A DNA stretch of 29,546 nt from a virus, in IMG/VR virus record IMGVR_UViG_3300020455_000071, positions 1-29,546 of that record. One strand, written 5' to 3'. Shown one piece after another: positions 1-8,317 of this stretch (position 1 is the first letter of the stretch; each line of letters begins with the position of its first letter). The notes under the pieces are model-generated. The model was not told where the DNA came from and made no database searches. It was given only the letters and a program-made list of their open reading frames with translations. A program made the position numbers and the translations under genes.

Positions 1-77
1 AAGGCAACAATCCATTCTAATTTTTGTTTTTTGTTTGCTGATTCATTTACTTTTTTAATTGTGTAATATTTATCCAT
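1..77. repeat. Left copy of the 77-bp terminal direct repeat
   Basis: These 77 bases are identical to 29470-29546. On the minus strand they hold the first 25 codons and part of codon 26 of the 56-residue membrane protein gene whose complete copy is at 29376-29546 (ATG at 77-75 here). A repeat of exactly 77 bases matches a common assembler k-mer length, so it is best read as the overlap of a circular contig rather than a biological terminal repeat. The inference is strong because the genes on either side join sensibly across it. Confidence 0.93.
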
Positions 78-88
78 TATTTTAATAT

Positions 89-223
89 TTAAGTTAAAAT
101 TTTGTTTTCTTTTTGAGTTTTCCATGAGGTCATAATATGCTCGTTTGTTGAGTCGTCAATATAATACACCCTATTATTTATTGTAATGTATAAGCTGGTT
201 TCACTTCTTATGTCTATTTTCAT
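89..223 (-). CDS. Small hypothetical protein, 44 residues
   Basis: This ORF starts at ATG 223-221 and ends with TAA. The product begins MKIDIRSETSLYITINNRVY and continues with YYIDDSTNEH, suggesting a short beta-rich fold of two or three strands; no membrane segment or known motif is visible. It is the first gene after the terminator that follows the major capsid gene. It lies 11 bases upstream of the membrane protein gene that crosses the circular join, so it is probably the leading gene of a five-gene operon of tiny proteins. No Shine-Dalgarno sequence is seen. The function is not recognised. Confidence 0.6.
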   Translation of the reverse strand: MKIDIRSETSLYITINNRVYYIDDSTNEHIMTSWKTQKENKILT

Positions 224-321
224 TATTTCTATTTTTTAAAATTATGATATGAACTTACAAAGAATTTTTAATAAAACAAAATATATTAATGTTTTTTTAA
301 TATTTTTTTTGTTTTTAAAGC

Positions 322-353
322 ATAAAAAAAGGGATGTAATAAAACACCCCTTT
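322..353 (-). terminator. Intrinsic terminator after the major capsid gene
   Basis: Read on the minus strand, the arms AAAGGGGTGT and ACATCCCTTT form a 10-bp stem with one G-U pair around the six-base loop TTTATT. A run of T follows directly (324-330 on the plus strand are all A). It lies 27 bases past the capsid stop codon and would end the packaging and head operon. Confidence 0.88.
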
Positions 354-379
354 AATTATTAAACAGATTAAAACATCAA

Positions 380-1594
380 TTACGAAGTTTCAAGAGCTGA
401 TTTAGCAGAAGAGAATGTTCCTTGAACCATAGAGGTAGGGACATAATTCGTAACTGCCACTCTTTCCTGAGCTTTTACAGTAATAAAGTTTTTCTGGAAA
501 TTGTCAGAATCCTCACGAGAGAAACTAACACTTAGATTTTCTCTGATCCACAACTGAGTTGCAGTTGAGAAAGCTCCAGTGATAAACTTACCAGCTGTCA
601 TAGAAGGATTTAAATAAACTGGAAGTCCAGCAATTGTTGGTTTAATCCCTTGCCAAAGTTGTTCTTTTAAATAAGAGTTTTGACTGTTTTTCAATAAAAC
701 TAATTTATGAAAATCAGATGGGTTTAAAATTATTCCCTCAGCAACAACGTCAATTATTGCAAGTTGGTTAATTGCAGCAATTAAAACGTCATATTGATTA
801 GCTGATTCAACTTCTCCAGTAAATACACCGCTTACACCAGTAACAAAAGCTGTTGCGTCAGTCATTAATCCGTCAAGGTTAGGAGATGATCCGTCACCAT
901 TAAGGATTTCATTATCTTCAGCGTTTAAAACTTTTGCTGGTATTCTTGCAGCTAAATAACTTGCTAATGTTGGCGTATCGCTTAACATTTCGTCAGTTAA
1001 TCTTAGATAAGTACCGATTCTTTCAAGATTTACTGATGTTCCTGTAATATCAAAATCAGTTTGTCCAAGCGCAGCACCTTCAGCTTTCGCCGCAGCGTTA
1101 TCACTATAACCAGTTTCTTTTGGGAATCTGATTGTTTGTGCGTTTGTTGTACCTATTGGCATAATTGATCTGATTCGATCAATTCTAGATGGTGCGTGTT
1201 TAATTTGCCCAACTACTTCTTCACCAGCAACTGTATTTGTAAAGTCAGCCGCCATAGTCATATCCGCTTTCACCTCAAAAGATGCAGCGTTTGAGTTTCC
1301 TTTTTTAATAGAGTCAACAGCCCCGTCTTTGAACGCTTGTTCTAAATTACCTTTAAATGATTTTCTTTCATTTGCAGCTAATTTTCTGTTTTGTTCAACT
1401 TCAAAACTATCAAATCTTTTGTCAATAGCGTCATGTTTTTCAATGAATTGCTTTGATAAGGCATCAATCTCGTTTTTTATTTCATTAGAGATTTCACCTT
1501 TAGCATTATCCTTTGACTGATTGAACGCCTTTTCGATTTTTGAATCAACTACATCACCGAATTGGTCTAGTTGTTTCTGAATATCTTTGTCCAT
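380..1594 (-). CDS. Major capsid protein, HK97 fold (gp5-like)
   Basis: This 404-residue protein forms the icosahedral shell. Residues 1-100 are charged and heptad-like, a coiled coil matching the delta scaffolding domain that is cut off in HK97-type capsids. Residues from about 115 onward are the shell domain, with typical stretches such as VVGQIKHAPSRIDRIRSIMP near the N-arm, the GDGSSPNLDGL loop, and the C-terminal LWIRENLSVSFSRED region seen in this family. Cleavage probably falls around residues 105-118. It follows the prohead protease by four bases, the normal order protease then capsid, and ends just before a terminator. Head assembly role is well supported by domain pattern and context. 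Confidence 0.95.
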   Translation of the reverse strand: MDKDIQKQLDQFGDVVDSKIEKAFNQSKDNAKGEISNEIKNEIDALSKQFIEKHDAIDKRFDSFEVEQNRKLAANERKSFKGNLEQAFKDGAVDSIKKGNSNAASFEVKADMTMAADFTNTVAGEEVVGQIKHAPSRIDRIRSIMPIGTTNAQTIRFPKETGYSDNAAAKAEGAALGQTDFDITGTSVNLERIGTYLRLTDEMLSDTPTLASYLAARIPAKVLNAEDNEILNGDGSSPNLDGLMTDATAFVTGVSGVFTGEVESANQYDVLIAAINQLAIIDVVAEGIILNPSDFHKLVLLKNSQNSYLKEQLWQGIKPTIAGLPVYLNPSMTAGKFITGAFSTATQLWIRENLSVSFSREDSDNFQKNFITVKAQERVAVTNYVPTSMVQGTFSSAKSALETS

Positions 1595-1598
1595 TGTA

Positions 1599-2294
1599 TT
1601 AAGATTTTTTAAGGTTAGTAATAATATATTTTAAAATTTCAGAATCATTTGTTTTTTTGACCTCTTTCGGCTGTGTGACCTCAATGTTCGGCACAGTGGC
1701 GTTCAAATAAAATGATTTTAGTTTATACAGTTCAGATTCAATGGCATAGCCAAGATCGTCTGAAATGTCACCCTTTCGGATTATTTTGATAAGCGAATCG
1801 TATCTTTTAATTATTTGTTCACTATCAATGTTCTTTCCTTTAATGTCAATGATGTTTGCTTGATCATTAGCAGCTAAAGTAACAGCAGAAATTTCAAATA
1901 ACTTAACTTCAGTTATTTCTCTGTTTTCGCCATTATATTCTTTTTGTATTGGTAAAATTCCAACGCTATTTTCATTTATAATACCGCTTTTCATTAAAAG
2001 AATTACTTCTTTTCCAAGTTGCGTTTTAGGAATTTCGGCTTCAAACAACAAGCCCTTTTTATCTTCTTGTAATGTAGTTATTTTTCCAAGTGGTTTATCC
2101 ATTGAATGTTGATATAGGTATTTAACCCTTGAACCATTTTCTTTAATGGTTTTTTTATAACTGCCTTTTTTAATAATATCGCCGTCAGAGTCAAGGTTGT
2201 CGAAAATACTTCCGTAACCTTTAACAACTCCAGCTTTTTCGTCTGCATCAACCAATTTTTGAATTGGGCTTGATTTATATATAATTGTGTTCAT
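1599..2294 (-). CDS. Prohead protease, HK97 gp4 family (peptidase S78)
   Basis: This 231-residue serine protease should cleave the capsid delta domain during prohead maturation. The family pattern is clear: GYGSIFDNLDSDGDIIKKG (residues 26-44), the catalytic histidine in YQHS (H63), the catalytic serine in NENSVG (S110), and the LFEISAVTLAAND block at 132-144. Residues after about 165 form a charged tail like the self-cleaved C-terminus of relatives. It sits immediately before the major capsid gene. A perfect TATCTTTG box ends five bases before its ATG, so a nearly leaderless transcript may start here in addition to read-through from upstream head genes. Confidence 0.93.
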   Translation of the reverse strand: MNTIIYKSSPIQKLVDADEKAGVVKGYGSIFDNLDSDGDIIKKGSYKKTIKENGSRVKYLYQHSMDKPLGKITTLQEDKKGLLFEAEIPKTQLGKEVILLMKSGIINENSVGILPIQKEYNGENREITEVKLFEISAVTLAANDQANIIDIKGKNIDSEQIIKRYDSLIKIIRKGDISDDLGYAIESELYKLKSFYLNATVPNIEVTQPKEVKKTNDSEILKYIITNLKKS

Positions 2295-2299
2295 AATTG

Positions 2300-2307
2300 C
2301 AAAGATA
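2300..2307 (-). promoter_or_regulatory. Candidate Bacteroidota -7 box before the prohead protease
   Basis: The minus strand reads TATCTTTG followed by C, a perfect match to TAnnTTTG, ending five bases before the protease ATG. No TTG is visible at the -33 spacing, so it is only a partial promoter match. If used, the transcript would be leaderless or nearly so. Confidence 0.4.
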
Positions 2308-2332
2308 AAAATTTTAAAATAATTGTTTTTTG

Positions 2333-3139
2333 TTATATTTCGCCAGTATTAACAAAGTCAATGTCCTCTCTAGGGAAACTTGGCGAGGCACAACGGCAAT
2401 TTATTGCATTAAACCCAGAACCATCCCCAGCAAATTGTAAGTCCTCACCTCCTATGTTAAAGGTTTGATCTATTCCAACAATAAGCCCATCTGCCTCTCT
2501 GTGCCAATCCCTTTCATTTGATGCTCCACTGTGCATCCACTGCTTAACTAAATTTTCCTTATCAAACATGTCTTTAGCAGCTTCTAAAGCTCCAAAATTA
2601 GCAGCAAAATGAGATTCTGTCCTAATTAGTCGTTTCGATTGCCAGTTAGAATAACCTTTTAATTCTTTTCTTAAAATTTTAGATGCTTCAACTTCACCAA
2701 GTGCCATAAATTTTTTATCAGCCAGTTTTCTTCTAAGAACTTTAATAATCGTTTTTTTAGCTGTATCAATAACGCCACCAGCATTTGCTTTGGCTTTTCT
2801 TGTTGCAATCGTTTCAAAACGACTTGTCCAAATAGGAGCATGATTAGAAACGTCATTTCTTTTTAATAATTTATCAAATGAATTTGAATACCAGAAAGCA
2901 AATTTCAAACCAACGTCAACAAATATTTTTTTATATATCTTAAAAACTTCATCGCTTTTAAAAACATCAGATAAATCTGGAATTGCACCATTAGAGATAA
3001 ATGGTTTATAAACTTTTGAATATTCTGCAAAATAGTATTTGGATATTACTGGATTTAATTTTTTTTGAGAATTATTTAATTGAATTTCAAAATTATCCTT
3101 CCAATTCTGTTTTGCTTTCTTTATTATATATTTCCTCAT
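2333..3139 (-). CDS. Head morphogenesis / minor capsid protein (SPP1 gp7, Mu F-like)
   Basis: This protein probably acts at the portal during procapsid assembly. The C-terminal half shows the family pattern: LIRTESHFAANFGALEAA, then HSGASNERDWHREADG, and a final NCRC motif. The ATG at 3139 gives 268 residues beginning MRKYIIKKAKQNWKDNFE, which looks like a natural N-terminus; starts at 3160 and 3193 are in frame but increase the overlap with the portal gene from 47 to as much as 101 bases. It lies between portal and protease, the expected place for this family. Product call is firm, exact start less so. Confidence 0.87.
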   Translation of the reverse strand: MRKYIIKKAKQNWKDNFEIQLNNSQKKLNPVISKYYFAEYSKVYKPFISNGAIPDLSDVFKSDEVFKIYKKIFVDVGLKFAFWYSNSFDKLLKRNDVSNHAPIWTSRFETIATRKAKANAGGVIDTAKKTIIKVLRRKLADKKFMALGEVEASKILRKELKGYSNWQSKRLIRTESHFAANFGALEAAKDMFDKENLVKQWMHSGASNERDWHREADGLIVGIDQTFNIGGEDLQFAGDGSGFNAINCRCASPSFPREDIDFVNTGEI

Positions 3140-4517
3140 TTTCGTAGTCGAGATTAACATCAATTCTTTTTGGCTCTGGAAAATCAACGTCATTAGAATT
3201 TGCTGGAATTAAATTCGATGGAATAAAATAATCATTTAAAACTTCATTATCTTCATCAATTCCATAATTCATTGCTTGACGTTTTTCATTTGGAGTAACC
3301 CACCAAGCATTTGACATTTGTTGAACGACTTTGTCCATTTCTTCTTGAAGTTCTGGAATAACAGTAAAATCAAAATCAATGTATAAATTCTCTCCAAATC
3401 TAGGGCATAACCACCTGTTTAGTTCTTCTCTAATTTTTACCATTTCTGGAATTACAGCATTTTGATAAAGAGCTTTTTTGGCTTCTTTCATATTGTTGTA
3501 AGTGCTTGATTCTGTATTGTTTAGCAGTTGAACTGGAACATTAAAGACATTACATAAATCTTTGATTGATGCGTTGTATTGTTCTATTAAAGATAAATCG
3601 GAGGCATTTAATCCAAAATTAACCCAAGATAACTTTTTAGGCGTGATTATAACATCCCCAGCATTATCTGATCCTTGATAGGATTGGCGAAATTTATCTT
3701 TTAATTGTTTCGCCTGTATTTCATTTAAATCGCCTTCATCGGACATTAAAACCCCTCTAGCTGTTTGATTCTGTAAATATTTAACTCCAGTTGTTAATGC
3801 TTCATTGTTAGCATCCATACTTCTCAAACCAGCTTTTAAAGGTGACATTCCGTATAAATGTGAACCGCTTCCAGAATAATCTGGATTGAAATCTTTTATG
3901 TGGCAAATGTCATCGCACTCAATTTGATACGTTCCATTGTATTCTAATGAATATTTTTTTACTGGTTCTAATAATCCCCCAGAATGGATTTGCATTTTGT
4001 GAGATGGCAAAACATAAAGTTCTTGAAACTTTTCTGAATTATATCCTGTATCTGGTGAAATGCCATAAATGTATCTGTTTCCAGTTAATTTTCCAAAAGC
4101 AATCAATTCTGTTAAAAAAGAGTTAAAACTCTGTGCTGGATTTGGTCTTTTTAAAAGTTCATGAATTTCAGTGTGTTCTAATTCAACAAGTGAATGTTTT
4201 TGCAATATTTTTGCAGTGTGCAAAGATGATCCTGTAAAATCGCCACTTGTTAACGCTTTATATCTTTTTAAATCATTTTCGTTAACTATCTCATAAACTT
4301 GAAAAGGAATTGTTGTTGCAGCTTTAGCAATTAAATTAACGATTGAATAAACAGTTGAATTGGTTCGATAACCTTTGTCAATGTATGTGTCATCTGTTGC
4401 TGAGTTCCAGAGAATTGATTCTCCTAAATAATTATAAATTGCCTTGTTATAATCTAAATGAGTTTTTTGAGCTGTTGATGAAATGTAATTTTTTAATCTT
4501 GATAGAATTGATGCCAT
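3093..4517 (-). CDS. Portal protein, HK97 family
   Basis: This 474-residue protein should form the dodecameric ring through which DNA enters the capsid. Supporting stretches include TVYSIVNLIAKAATTIPFQV near residue 55, LLKRPNPAQSFNSFL, GNRYIYGI, IKDFNPDYSGSGSHLYGMSP, and LCNVFNVPVQLLNN, all characteristic of the HK97-type portal stem and wing regions. The C-terminal 40 residues are acidic. It follows the large terminase after a 67-base gap that carries a candidate -7 box, and its end overlaps the head morphogenesis gene. The order terminase, portal, morphogenesis, protease, capsid is standard. Confidence 0.95.
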   Translation of the reverse strand: MASILSRLKNYISSTAQKTHLDYNKAIYNYLGESILWNSATDDTYIDKGYRTNSTVYSIVNLIAKAATTIPFQVYEIVNENDLKRYKALTSGDFTGSSLHTAKILQKHSLVELEHTEIHELLKRPNPAQSFNSFLTELIAFGKLTGNRYIYGISPDTGYNSEKFQELYVLPSHKMQIHSGGLLEPVKKYSLEYNGTYQIECDDICHIKDFNPDYSGSGSHLYGMSPLKAGLRSMDANNEALTTGVKYLQNQTARGVLMSDEGDLNEIQAKQLKDKFRQSYQGSDNAGDVIITPKKLSWVNFGLNASDLSLIEQYNASIKDLCNVFNVPVQLLNNTESSTYNNMKEAKKALYQNAVIPEMVKIREELNRWLCPRFGENLYIDFDFTVIPELQEEMDKVVQQMSNAWWVTPNEKRQAMNYGIDEDNEVLNDYFIPSNLIPANSNDVDFPEPKRIDVNLDYENEEIYNKESKTELEG

Positions 4518-4549
4518 TTTTAAATTTTAAATGTCTGTGATTTAATTTA

Positions 4550-4557
4550 CAAAAGTA
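4550..4557 (-). promoter_or_regulatory. Candidate -7 box before the portal gene
   Basis: The minus strand reads TACTTTTG, matching TAnnTTTG, 32 bases before the portal ATG in the 67-base gap after the large terminase. The same octamer precedes the tail fibre gene at 24652-24659. No TTG is visible at the -33 spacing. Confidence 0.4.
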
Positions 4558-4584
4558 CTAAATTTTTTATTGTTGTTTTTTAAG

Positions 4585-5772
4585 TTATATAATATAGAAA
4601 TCAACTCTTTTCGAGTATTGTGAAAGGCAAAGATAACGTAAGGCATCTTTAAGGTGATTAAACGAATCTTTTGGTTTGTTTATTATTGTTCCGTCTTTTA
4701 ATGTTTCCCAATAATAATTGTTGTATTCAGTGAATAAATTTCTTGATTCAATGGAGGCGTAAACATCAAATTCTTTAATCAAAGAAATTCCAGCGTTAAT
4801 ACTTCCAGCGCCTTTAGTTGCTCCTTTCATCATTAATCCAAGTTGTCTGCAAGTTTCTATGGATTTTGGCTCAGCACTATCAGCGTAAATCAAAGTGTTA
4901 CCATACCCCCCTATTTTTAAAAAATCAACAATATCAGCGTTAGTCATTCCAGTTCTATAAAGTATTTCATGAATGTATAATTTGTCTTTTCTCTTAAACG
5001 CTAAAATTGCAGCTGTTGGATCATTCGAGTAACCCCAGTCAAGTCCTATGTAGCATTCGCCTTCAACGTCATGTTCTGGAAACTCTTTGTGTGGAATCCA
5101 ATTCCAATTGTTAAAAATTTGTCTTGATGAAAAAACAGCTCTTTGACCTTCGCCATAAACACGCCAATAATCTTGATCTTTTTTTAAGTTTTCTATTTCG
5201 TTGACTAATTCAGTTGGTAGAAATAAATTATCCTTATATGTAGTAATCCAATGATCACAATCTTGTCTTGGAATGATTTCACTATAAATCCAATGAACTG
5301 GATCAGAAGGATTGAAATCCATGATAACTTTTGATTCAGTTCTCATATTTATTTGGCGAAAATCCTCCAAAGAGAACTCATTGCACTCATTTAAGAAAGC
5401 AATTGATCTTTTTCGCCCTCGAATCTTAGCTGGTTCATCAACACTGAAAAATTCAATCAAATGTTGGTTGTATTTGAACGTATTTTCGGCTTTGTTATGA
5501 GTTCCAAGATCATAAATGCCAGTTTGTTCGAGAATTGCAATAAAATCCCTCTGAACTGATGCTTTTAACGCTGGTAACGTCTTTCTAATGATCGAAATGG
5601 TCAAAGATTTGTTTGTTGTGGTCAATAAATAGCATAAATATTGACAAACAGCGTAAGTTTTGCCGCTTCTTGTTCCTCCTTGAAGTAAATTGAACCTTTT
5701 TTCGCTTTTTATGAGATCAAAAAACTGTTTATTGCACTTTTGTTCAACTATTTCTGTTTTATTTCCTTCCAT
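4585..5772 (-). CDS. terL: Terminase large subunit (packaging ATPase and nuclease)
   Basis: This 395-residue protein powers DNA packaging and cuts the concatemer. The ATPase domain has a Walker A motif GGTRSGKT at residues 32-39 and a Walker B-like FLNEC at 126-130, with asparagine where aspartate is more usual. The RNase H-like nuclease domain has its acidic residues in GLDWGY (D245), YADSAEP (D298) and HLKDALRY (D376). The length is on the short side but contains both domains, and the overall look is that of PBSX-type terminases. It overlaps the small terminase gene by 25 bases, which suggests translational coupling. Confidence 0.96.
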   Translation of the reverse strand: MEGNKTEIVEQKCNKQFFDLIKSEKRFNLLQGGTRSGKTYAVCQYLCYLLTTTNKSLTISIIRKTLPALKASVQRDFIAILEQTGIYDLGTHNKAENTFKYNQHLIEFFSVDEPAKIRGRKRSIAFLNECNEFSLEDFRQINMRTESKVIMDFNPSDPVHWIYSEIIPRQDCDHWITTYKDNLFLPTELVNEIENLKKDQDYWRVYGEGQRAVFSSRQIFNNWNWIPHKEFPEHDVEGECYIGLDWGYSNDPTAAILAFKRKDKLYIHEILYRTGMTNADIVDFLKIGGYGNTLIYADSAEPKSIETCRQLGLMMKGATKGAGSINAGISLIKEFDVYASIESRNLFTEYNNYYWETLKDGTIINKPKDSFNHLKDALRYLCLSQYSKRVDFYII

Positions 5773-6104
5773 TCAATGACTTTTGATGAAATTTTTGCAT
5801 CATGAATTATTTCTTGTCTTTCAACGTAACCTCTGCTCTTGCCTAAAGTTTTTAAAAGGAATATTATTGATGTTACATCTCCCTTCTTAACGTTTTCATA
5901 TAATTTGCTTTCTCCAAAGTCAACAACGATTTGTCTAATGCTTTGAACTTTCGCAGCATAATCTTTATCCTTTTCCATCCAATCGTAATGAGTTTGTCTT
6001 GAAATTCCGACTTGTTTTCTTGATGCTTCGACAATTCCAAGATTGTTTTCTAATGCTTCAAGCATCAGTTTTTTATTGTGTAAAGTTTGTAAGCCCTTTT
6101 TCAT
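5748..6104 (-). CDS. terS: Terminase small subunit
   Basis: This 118-residue protein probably recognises the packaging site and loads the large subunit. Residues 22-44 (NLGIVEASRKQVGISRQTHY, then DWME) form a helix-turn-helix of the kind found in phage small terminases, followed by the helical oligomerisation segment around 48-75 and GDVTSIIFLLKTLGKSRGY. It directly precedes and overlaps the large terminase gene. The 84 bases upstream contain a G8 and an A9 run and a candidate -7 box; the packaging recognition site may lie here, but that is only inferred from position. Confidence 0.88.
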   Translation of the reverse strand: MKKGLQTLHNKKLMLEALENNLGIVEASRKQVGISRQTHYDWMEKDKDYAAKVQSIRQIVVDFGESKLYENVKKGDVTSIIFLLKTLGKSRGYVERQEIIHDAKISSKVIEWKEIKQK

Positions 6105-6165
6105 GTTATTATTTATATACCACCCCCCCCTTTTTTTTTGAAGGGATTTAAATTTTAAGTCGATA

Positions 6166-6173
6166 CAAAAATA
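6166..6173 (-). promoter_or_regulatory. Candidate -7 box and homopolymer leader before terS
   Basis: The minus strand reads TATTTTTG, matching TAnnTTTG, 61 bases before the small terminase ATG. Between box and gene lies an A9 run followed by a G8 run (6121-6139 on the plus strand), giving an unusually long leader for this genome. No TTG is visible at the -33 spacing. Confidence 0.33.
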
Positions 6174-6188
6174 ATAATTTAAAAGAAA

Positions 6189-6377
6189 TTAATAATTATT
6201 TTCCTCAGTGAAGTAATTAATATTTATGATAAAAAAAAGTAAAACGATTTGAATCGTATGCCTTTTGTCCTCATCATATTCAACTTGTTCAATCTCTTCA
6301 TTTGAATAAATAAAGCCAAAGGCAAAACCAATCATCGGTGATATTTGTACTTCCCAATCAATTATCTTTGGAAACAT
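6189..6377 (-). CDS. Hypothetical protein, 62 residues, C-terminal hydrophobic segment
   Basis: The most likely start is ATG 6377, giving MFPKIIDWEVQISPMIGFAF at the N-terminus; a longer in-frame reading from 6479 would overlap the preceding gene almost completely and looks like a shadow. The middle is acidic (EEIEQVEYDEDK) and the end is a hydrophobic, Phe/Ile-rich stretch (IQIVLLFFIININYF), perhaps membrane associated. It overlaps the end of the 81-residue upstream gene by 20 bases and is the last gene of the replication block. The function is not recognised. Confidence 0.62.
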   Translation of the reverse strand: MFPKIIDWEVQISPMIGFAFGFIYSNEEIEQVEYDEDKRHTIQIVLLFFIININYFTEENNY

Positions 6378-6603
6378 AAAATTTTTTATAAAGATACAGA
6401 TAAAATTCCCAAACAACTGGAAACAATTCATTTTTAGGGTATAATTTTCCAGATGTTTTCTTTTTACCATTATGCTCATAAATTATTTTATATAATTTAT
6501 TTTTTGGAACTGGATAAACTCTAATTTTATTATCACAAGCCCAAGCAAAAGCTCTATAATGCTTTTCATTTGGAATATAACCGCTTTCATTTGATATGTT
6601 CAT
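6358..6603 (-). CDS. Hypothetical protein, 81 residues
   Basis: The product is basic and rich in aromatic residues (for example HYRAFAWACDNKIRVYPVPK and LYKKFYV), with no clear membrane span or motif. Its ATG is preceded eight bases away by a run of seven G on the minus strand, one of the few G-rich tracts near a start in this A+T-rich genome, which may act as a Shine-Dalgarno-like site. It follows the primase-helicase gene closely and overlaps the next gene. The function is not recognised; position suggests a minor role late in the replication operon. Confidence 0.6.
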   Translation of the reverse strand: MNISNESGYIPNEKHYRAFAWACDNKIRVYPVPKNKLYKIIYEHNGKKKTSGKLYPKNELFPVVWEFYLYLYKKFYVSKDN

Positions 6604-6627
6604 ATTTTACACCCCCCCTCTATTTTT

Positions 6628-8310
6628 TTAAAATGGAATTGAATCATCTATTACAGTAATTCTTGATTTTACATTTGAAATGCCTTCATACATTCCACCT
6701 TTTTTGTAATTTGGTGCAACAGCAAAATTCCCTTGTTTTCCATTTTCTTTTCTTTTAACTTTTTGAATATGTATTCTAACAACATCAGAATCATATTTTG
6801 ATTTTTCGCCAATACTACGATACACACAAATAGCGTTGTATGCTTTATTAAAAAAGTCACTACTGCCAGATATATCATAAGGATTTGGAACTTTATAAAT
6901 TCCATTTTCAGTTTCCATTTTTCTAGGATGAGCAATCAAAAAAAGGTGTGTGTTTGTCTGTTGAACAAACTGAGTTATCTCGCTTAGTTGCCTACCAATA
7001 TATGAATGATCAACTTGTTTTGTGTGATCCAGTTGATTGTATGGATCAATTACAAATACATTAATTCCTTTTTGAAAAACAAGTTCACGAAAAATATCTA
7101 ATATGCTTTTTAGTGATAAACTTTCTAAATTAATTTTTACAAAGAAAAATCTCGATTCAATGAAGTTTTTTGTTTTATTTAAAAGATCATTATCACAAAA
7201 ATTTTCATTTAATTTATTAGCAATCCTTTTTATATGTCCCTCAAATGGAAATGATTCTGGTGAAAACATTCCAATTTTAAATTCATGTTTCATTGCTAGA
7301 TTACAACAAACTTGATCAATAAAATCACTTTTTCCAGCATTTGGGATTCCAGTAACTATGCTCCATTGTCCAAGTTCTAATTTAAAATAATCATCACTTT
7401 CGCCAATTCCTATGCTGTAATTTTTAGTTCCATTTTCATTAAAATCTAAAACACTTGACCAAATGTCATCAACATTAATAACGCCTTTTATTGGAAACGC
7501 TTTTGCCTCATTTAAATAATTTCTAAGTATCTCAGCACCTTCTTTAACAAGTATTTCATTAGCATCTTTATAATCTTTGAAATCAACATATTTACACCGA
7601 TATTGTCCAAATCTTCTCGCTAGTTCTTTTCTTAAATTAAGCCCAGCATTATCGTTGTCAGTACAAAGAACAATTTCAGTTTTATTTTTAAAATATTGAA
7701 AACAATTGTCTAAATATTCAAGTTTTTGATTTCCTTTTGATGCTCCATTTGGAACAGAACAAACAGAATATATCCCAGCTTCATGAAGTGATAAAGCGTC
7801 AATTTCTCCTTCAACAATGTATATTTTGTCCATTTTAACAATTTTATCAATGCCATAAAAAATAAGTTCTGCATTTGATACCATTTTAAAGTTTTTTTCG
7901 CCATCTCTATATTTAACATTAACGAGTTTATTTTCTCTGTAATAATTAAAATTTATTGCTTTTCTTCTTTTTTCAACTTGTGGAAAGTATTCTATTGATT
8001 CTGTTATTTTCCAATTATTTAAGGTATTTTGAGAAATACCTCTTTTTGCAAACCAGCTGACTGTTCTATCGGATAAATTATTATTTTTTTCAACTGGAAT
8101 AGTAAATTGTTTTTTTTCTTTAAACATAACATTCCCAGAAAAGCCGCAATTATGACAATTATAAACTCCTTTATCAATATTAACGCTTAAAGGTTTATCT
8201 CTTTTGTTTTTTCTATCAGCATGACAATTTGGGCATTGAAGTTTTTGCTCTGTTGTTTTATCAGTTGCTTTAATACCTAATTTGTGAAATTCTGCTAAAA
8301 TTAATGACAT
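6628..8310 (-). CDS. Bifunctional TOPRIM primase / DnaB-type helicase
   Basis: This 560-residue protein should unwind DNA and prime lagging-strand synthesis, like T7 gp4. Domains in order: an N-terminal zinc ribbon (CPNC at 26-29, CHNC at 52-55); a TOPRIM fold with VEGEID (E168) and CTDNDNAG (D218, D220); and a RecA-type helicase core with Walker A GIPNAGKS (321-328), Walker B FVIDPYN (D422) and LIAHPRK (H461). The last residues, IDDSIPF, resemble the acidic C-terminal tip of single-stranded DNA-binding proteins. No DNA polymerase is encoded, so host polymerase is presumably recruited. It follows the PD-(D/E)XK gene after seven bases. Confidence 0.94.
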   Translation of the reverse strand: MSLILAEFHKLGIKATDKTTEQKLQCPNCHADRKNKRDKPLSVNIDKGVYNCHNCGFSGNVMFKEKKQFTIPVEKNNNLSDRTVSWFAKRGISQNTLNNWKITESIEYFPQVEKRRKAINFNYYRENKLVNVKYRDGEKNFKMVSNAELIFYGIDKIVKMDKIYIVEGEIDALSLHEAGIYSVCSVPNGASKGNQKLEYLDNCFQYFKNKTEIVLCTDNDNAGLNLRKELARRFGQYRCKYVDFKDYKDANEILVKEGAEILRNYLNEAKAFPIKGVINVDDIWSSVLDFNENGTKNYSIGIGESDDYFKLELGQWSIVTGIPNAGKSDFIDQVCCNLAMKHEFKIGMFSPESFPFEGHIKRIANKLNENFCDNDLLNKTKNFIESRFFFVKINLESLSLKSILDIFRELVFQKGINVFVIDPYNQLDHTKQVDHSYIGRQLSEITQFVQQTNTHLFLIAHPRKMETENGIYKVPNPYDISGSSDFFNKAYNAICVYRSIGEKSKYDSDVVRIHIQKVKRKENGKQGNFAVAPNYKKGGMYEGISNVKSRITVIDDSIPF

Positions 8311-8317
8311 AGGGGGG

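Noticed and set aside
6378-6479. Upstream extension of the 62-residue gene to a 96-residue reading
   Set aside because: The extra segment overlaps the 81-residue gene almost completely and has an unlikely composition, so the start at 6377 is preferred.
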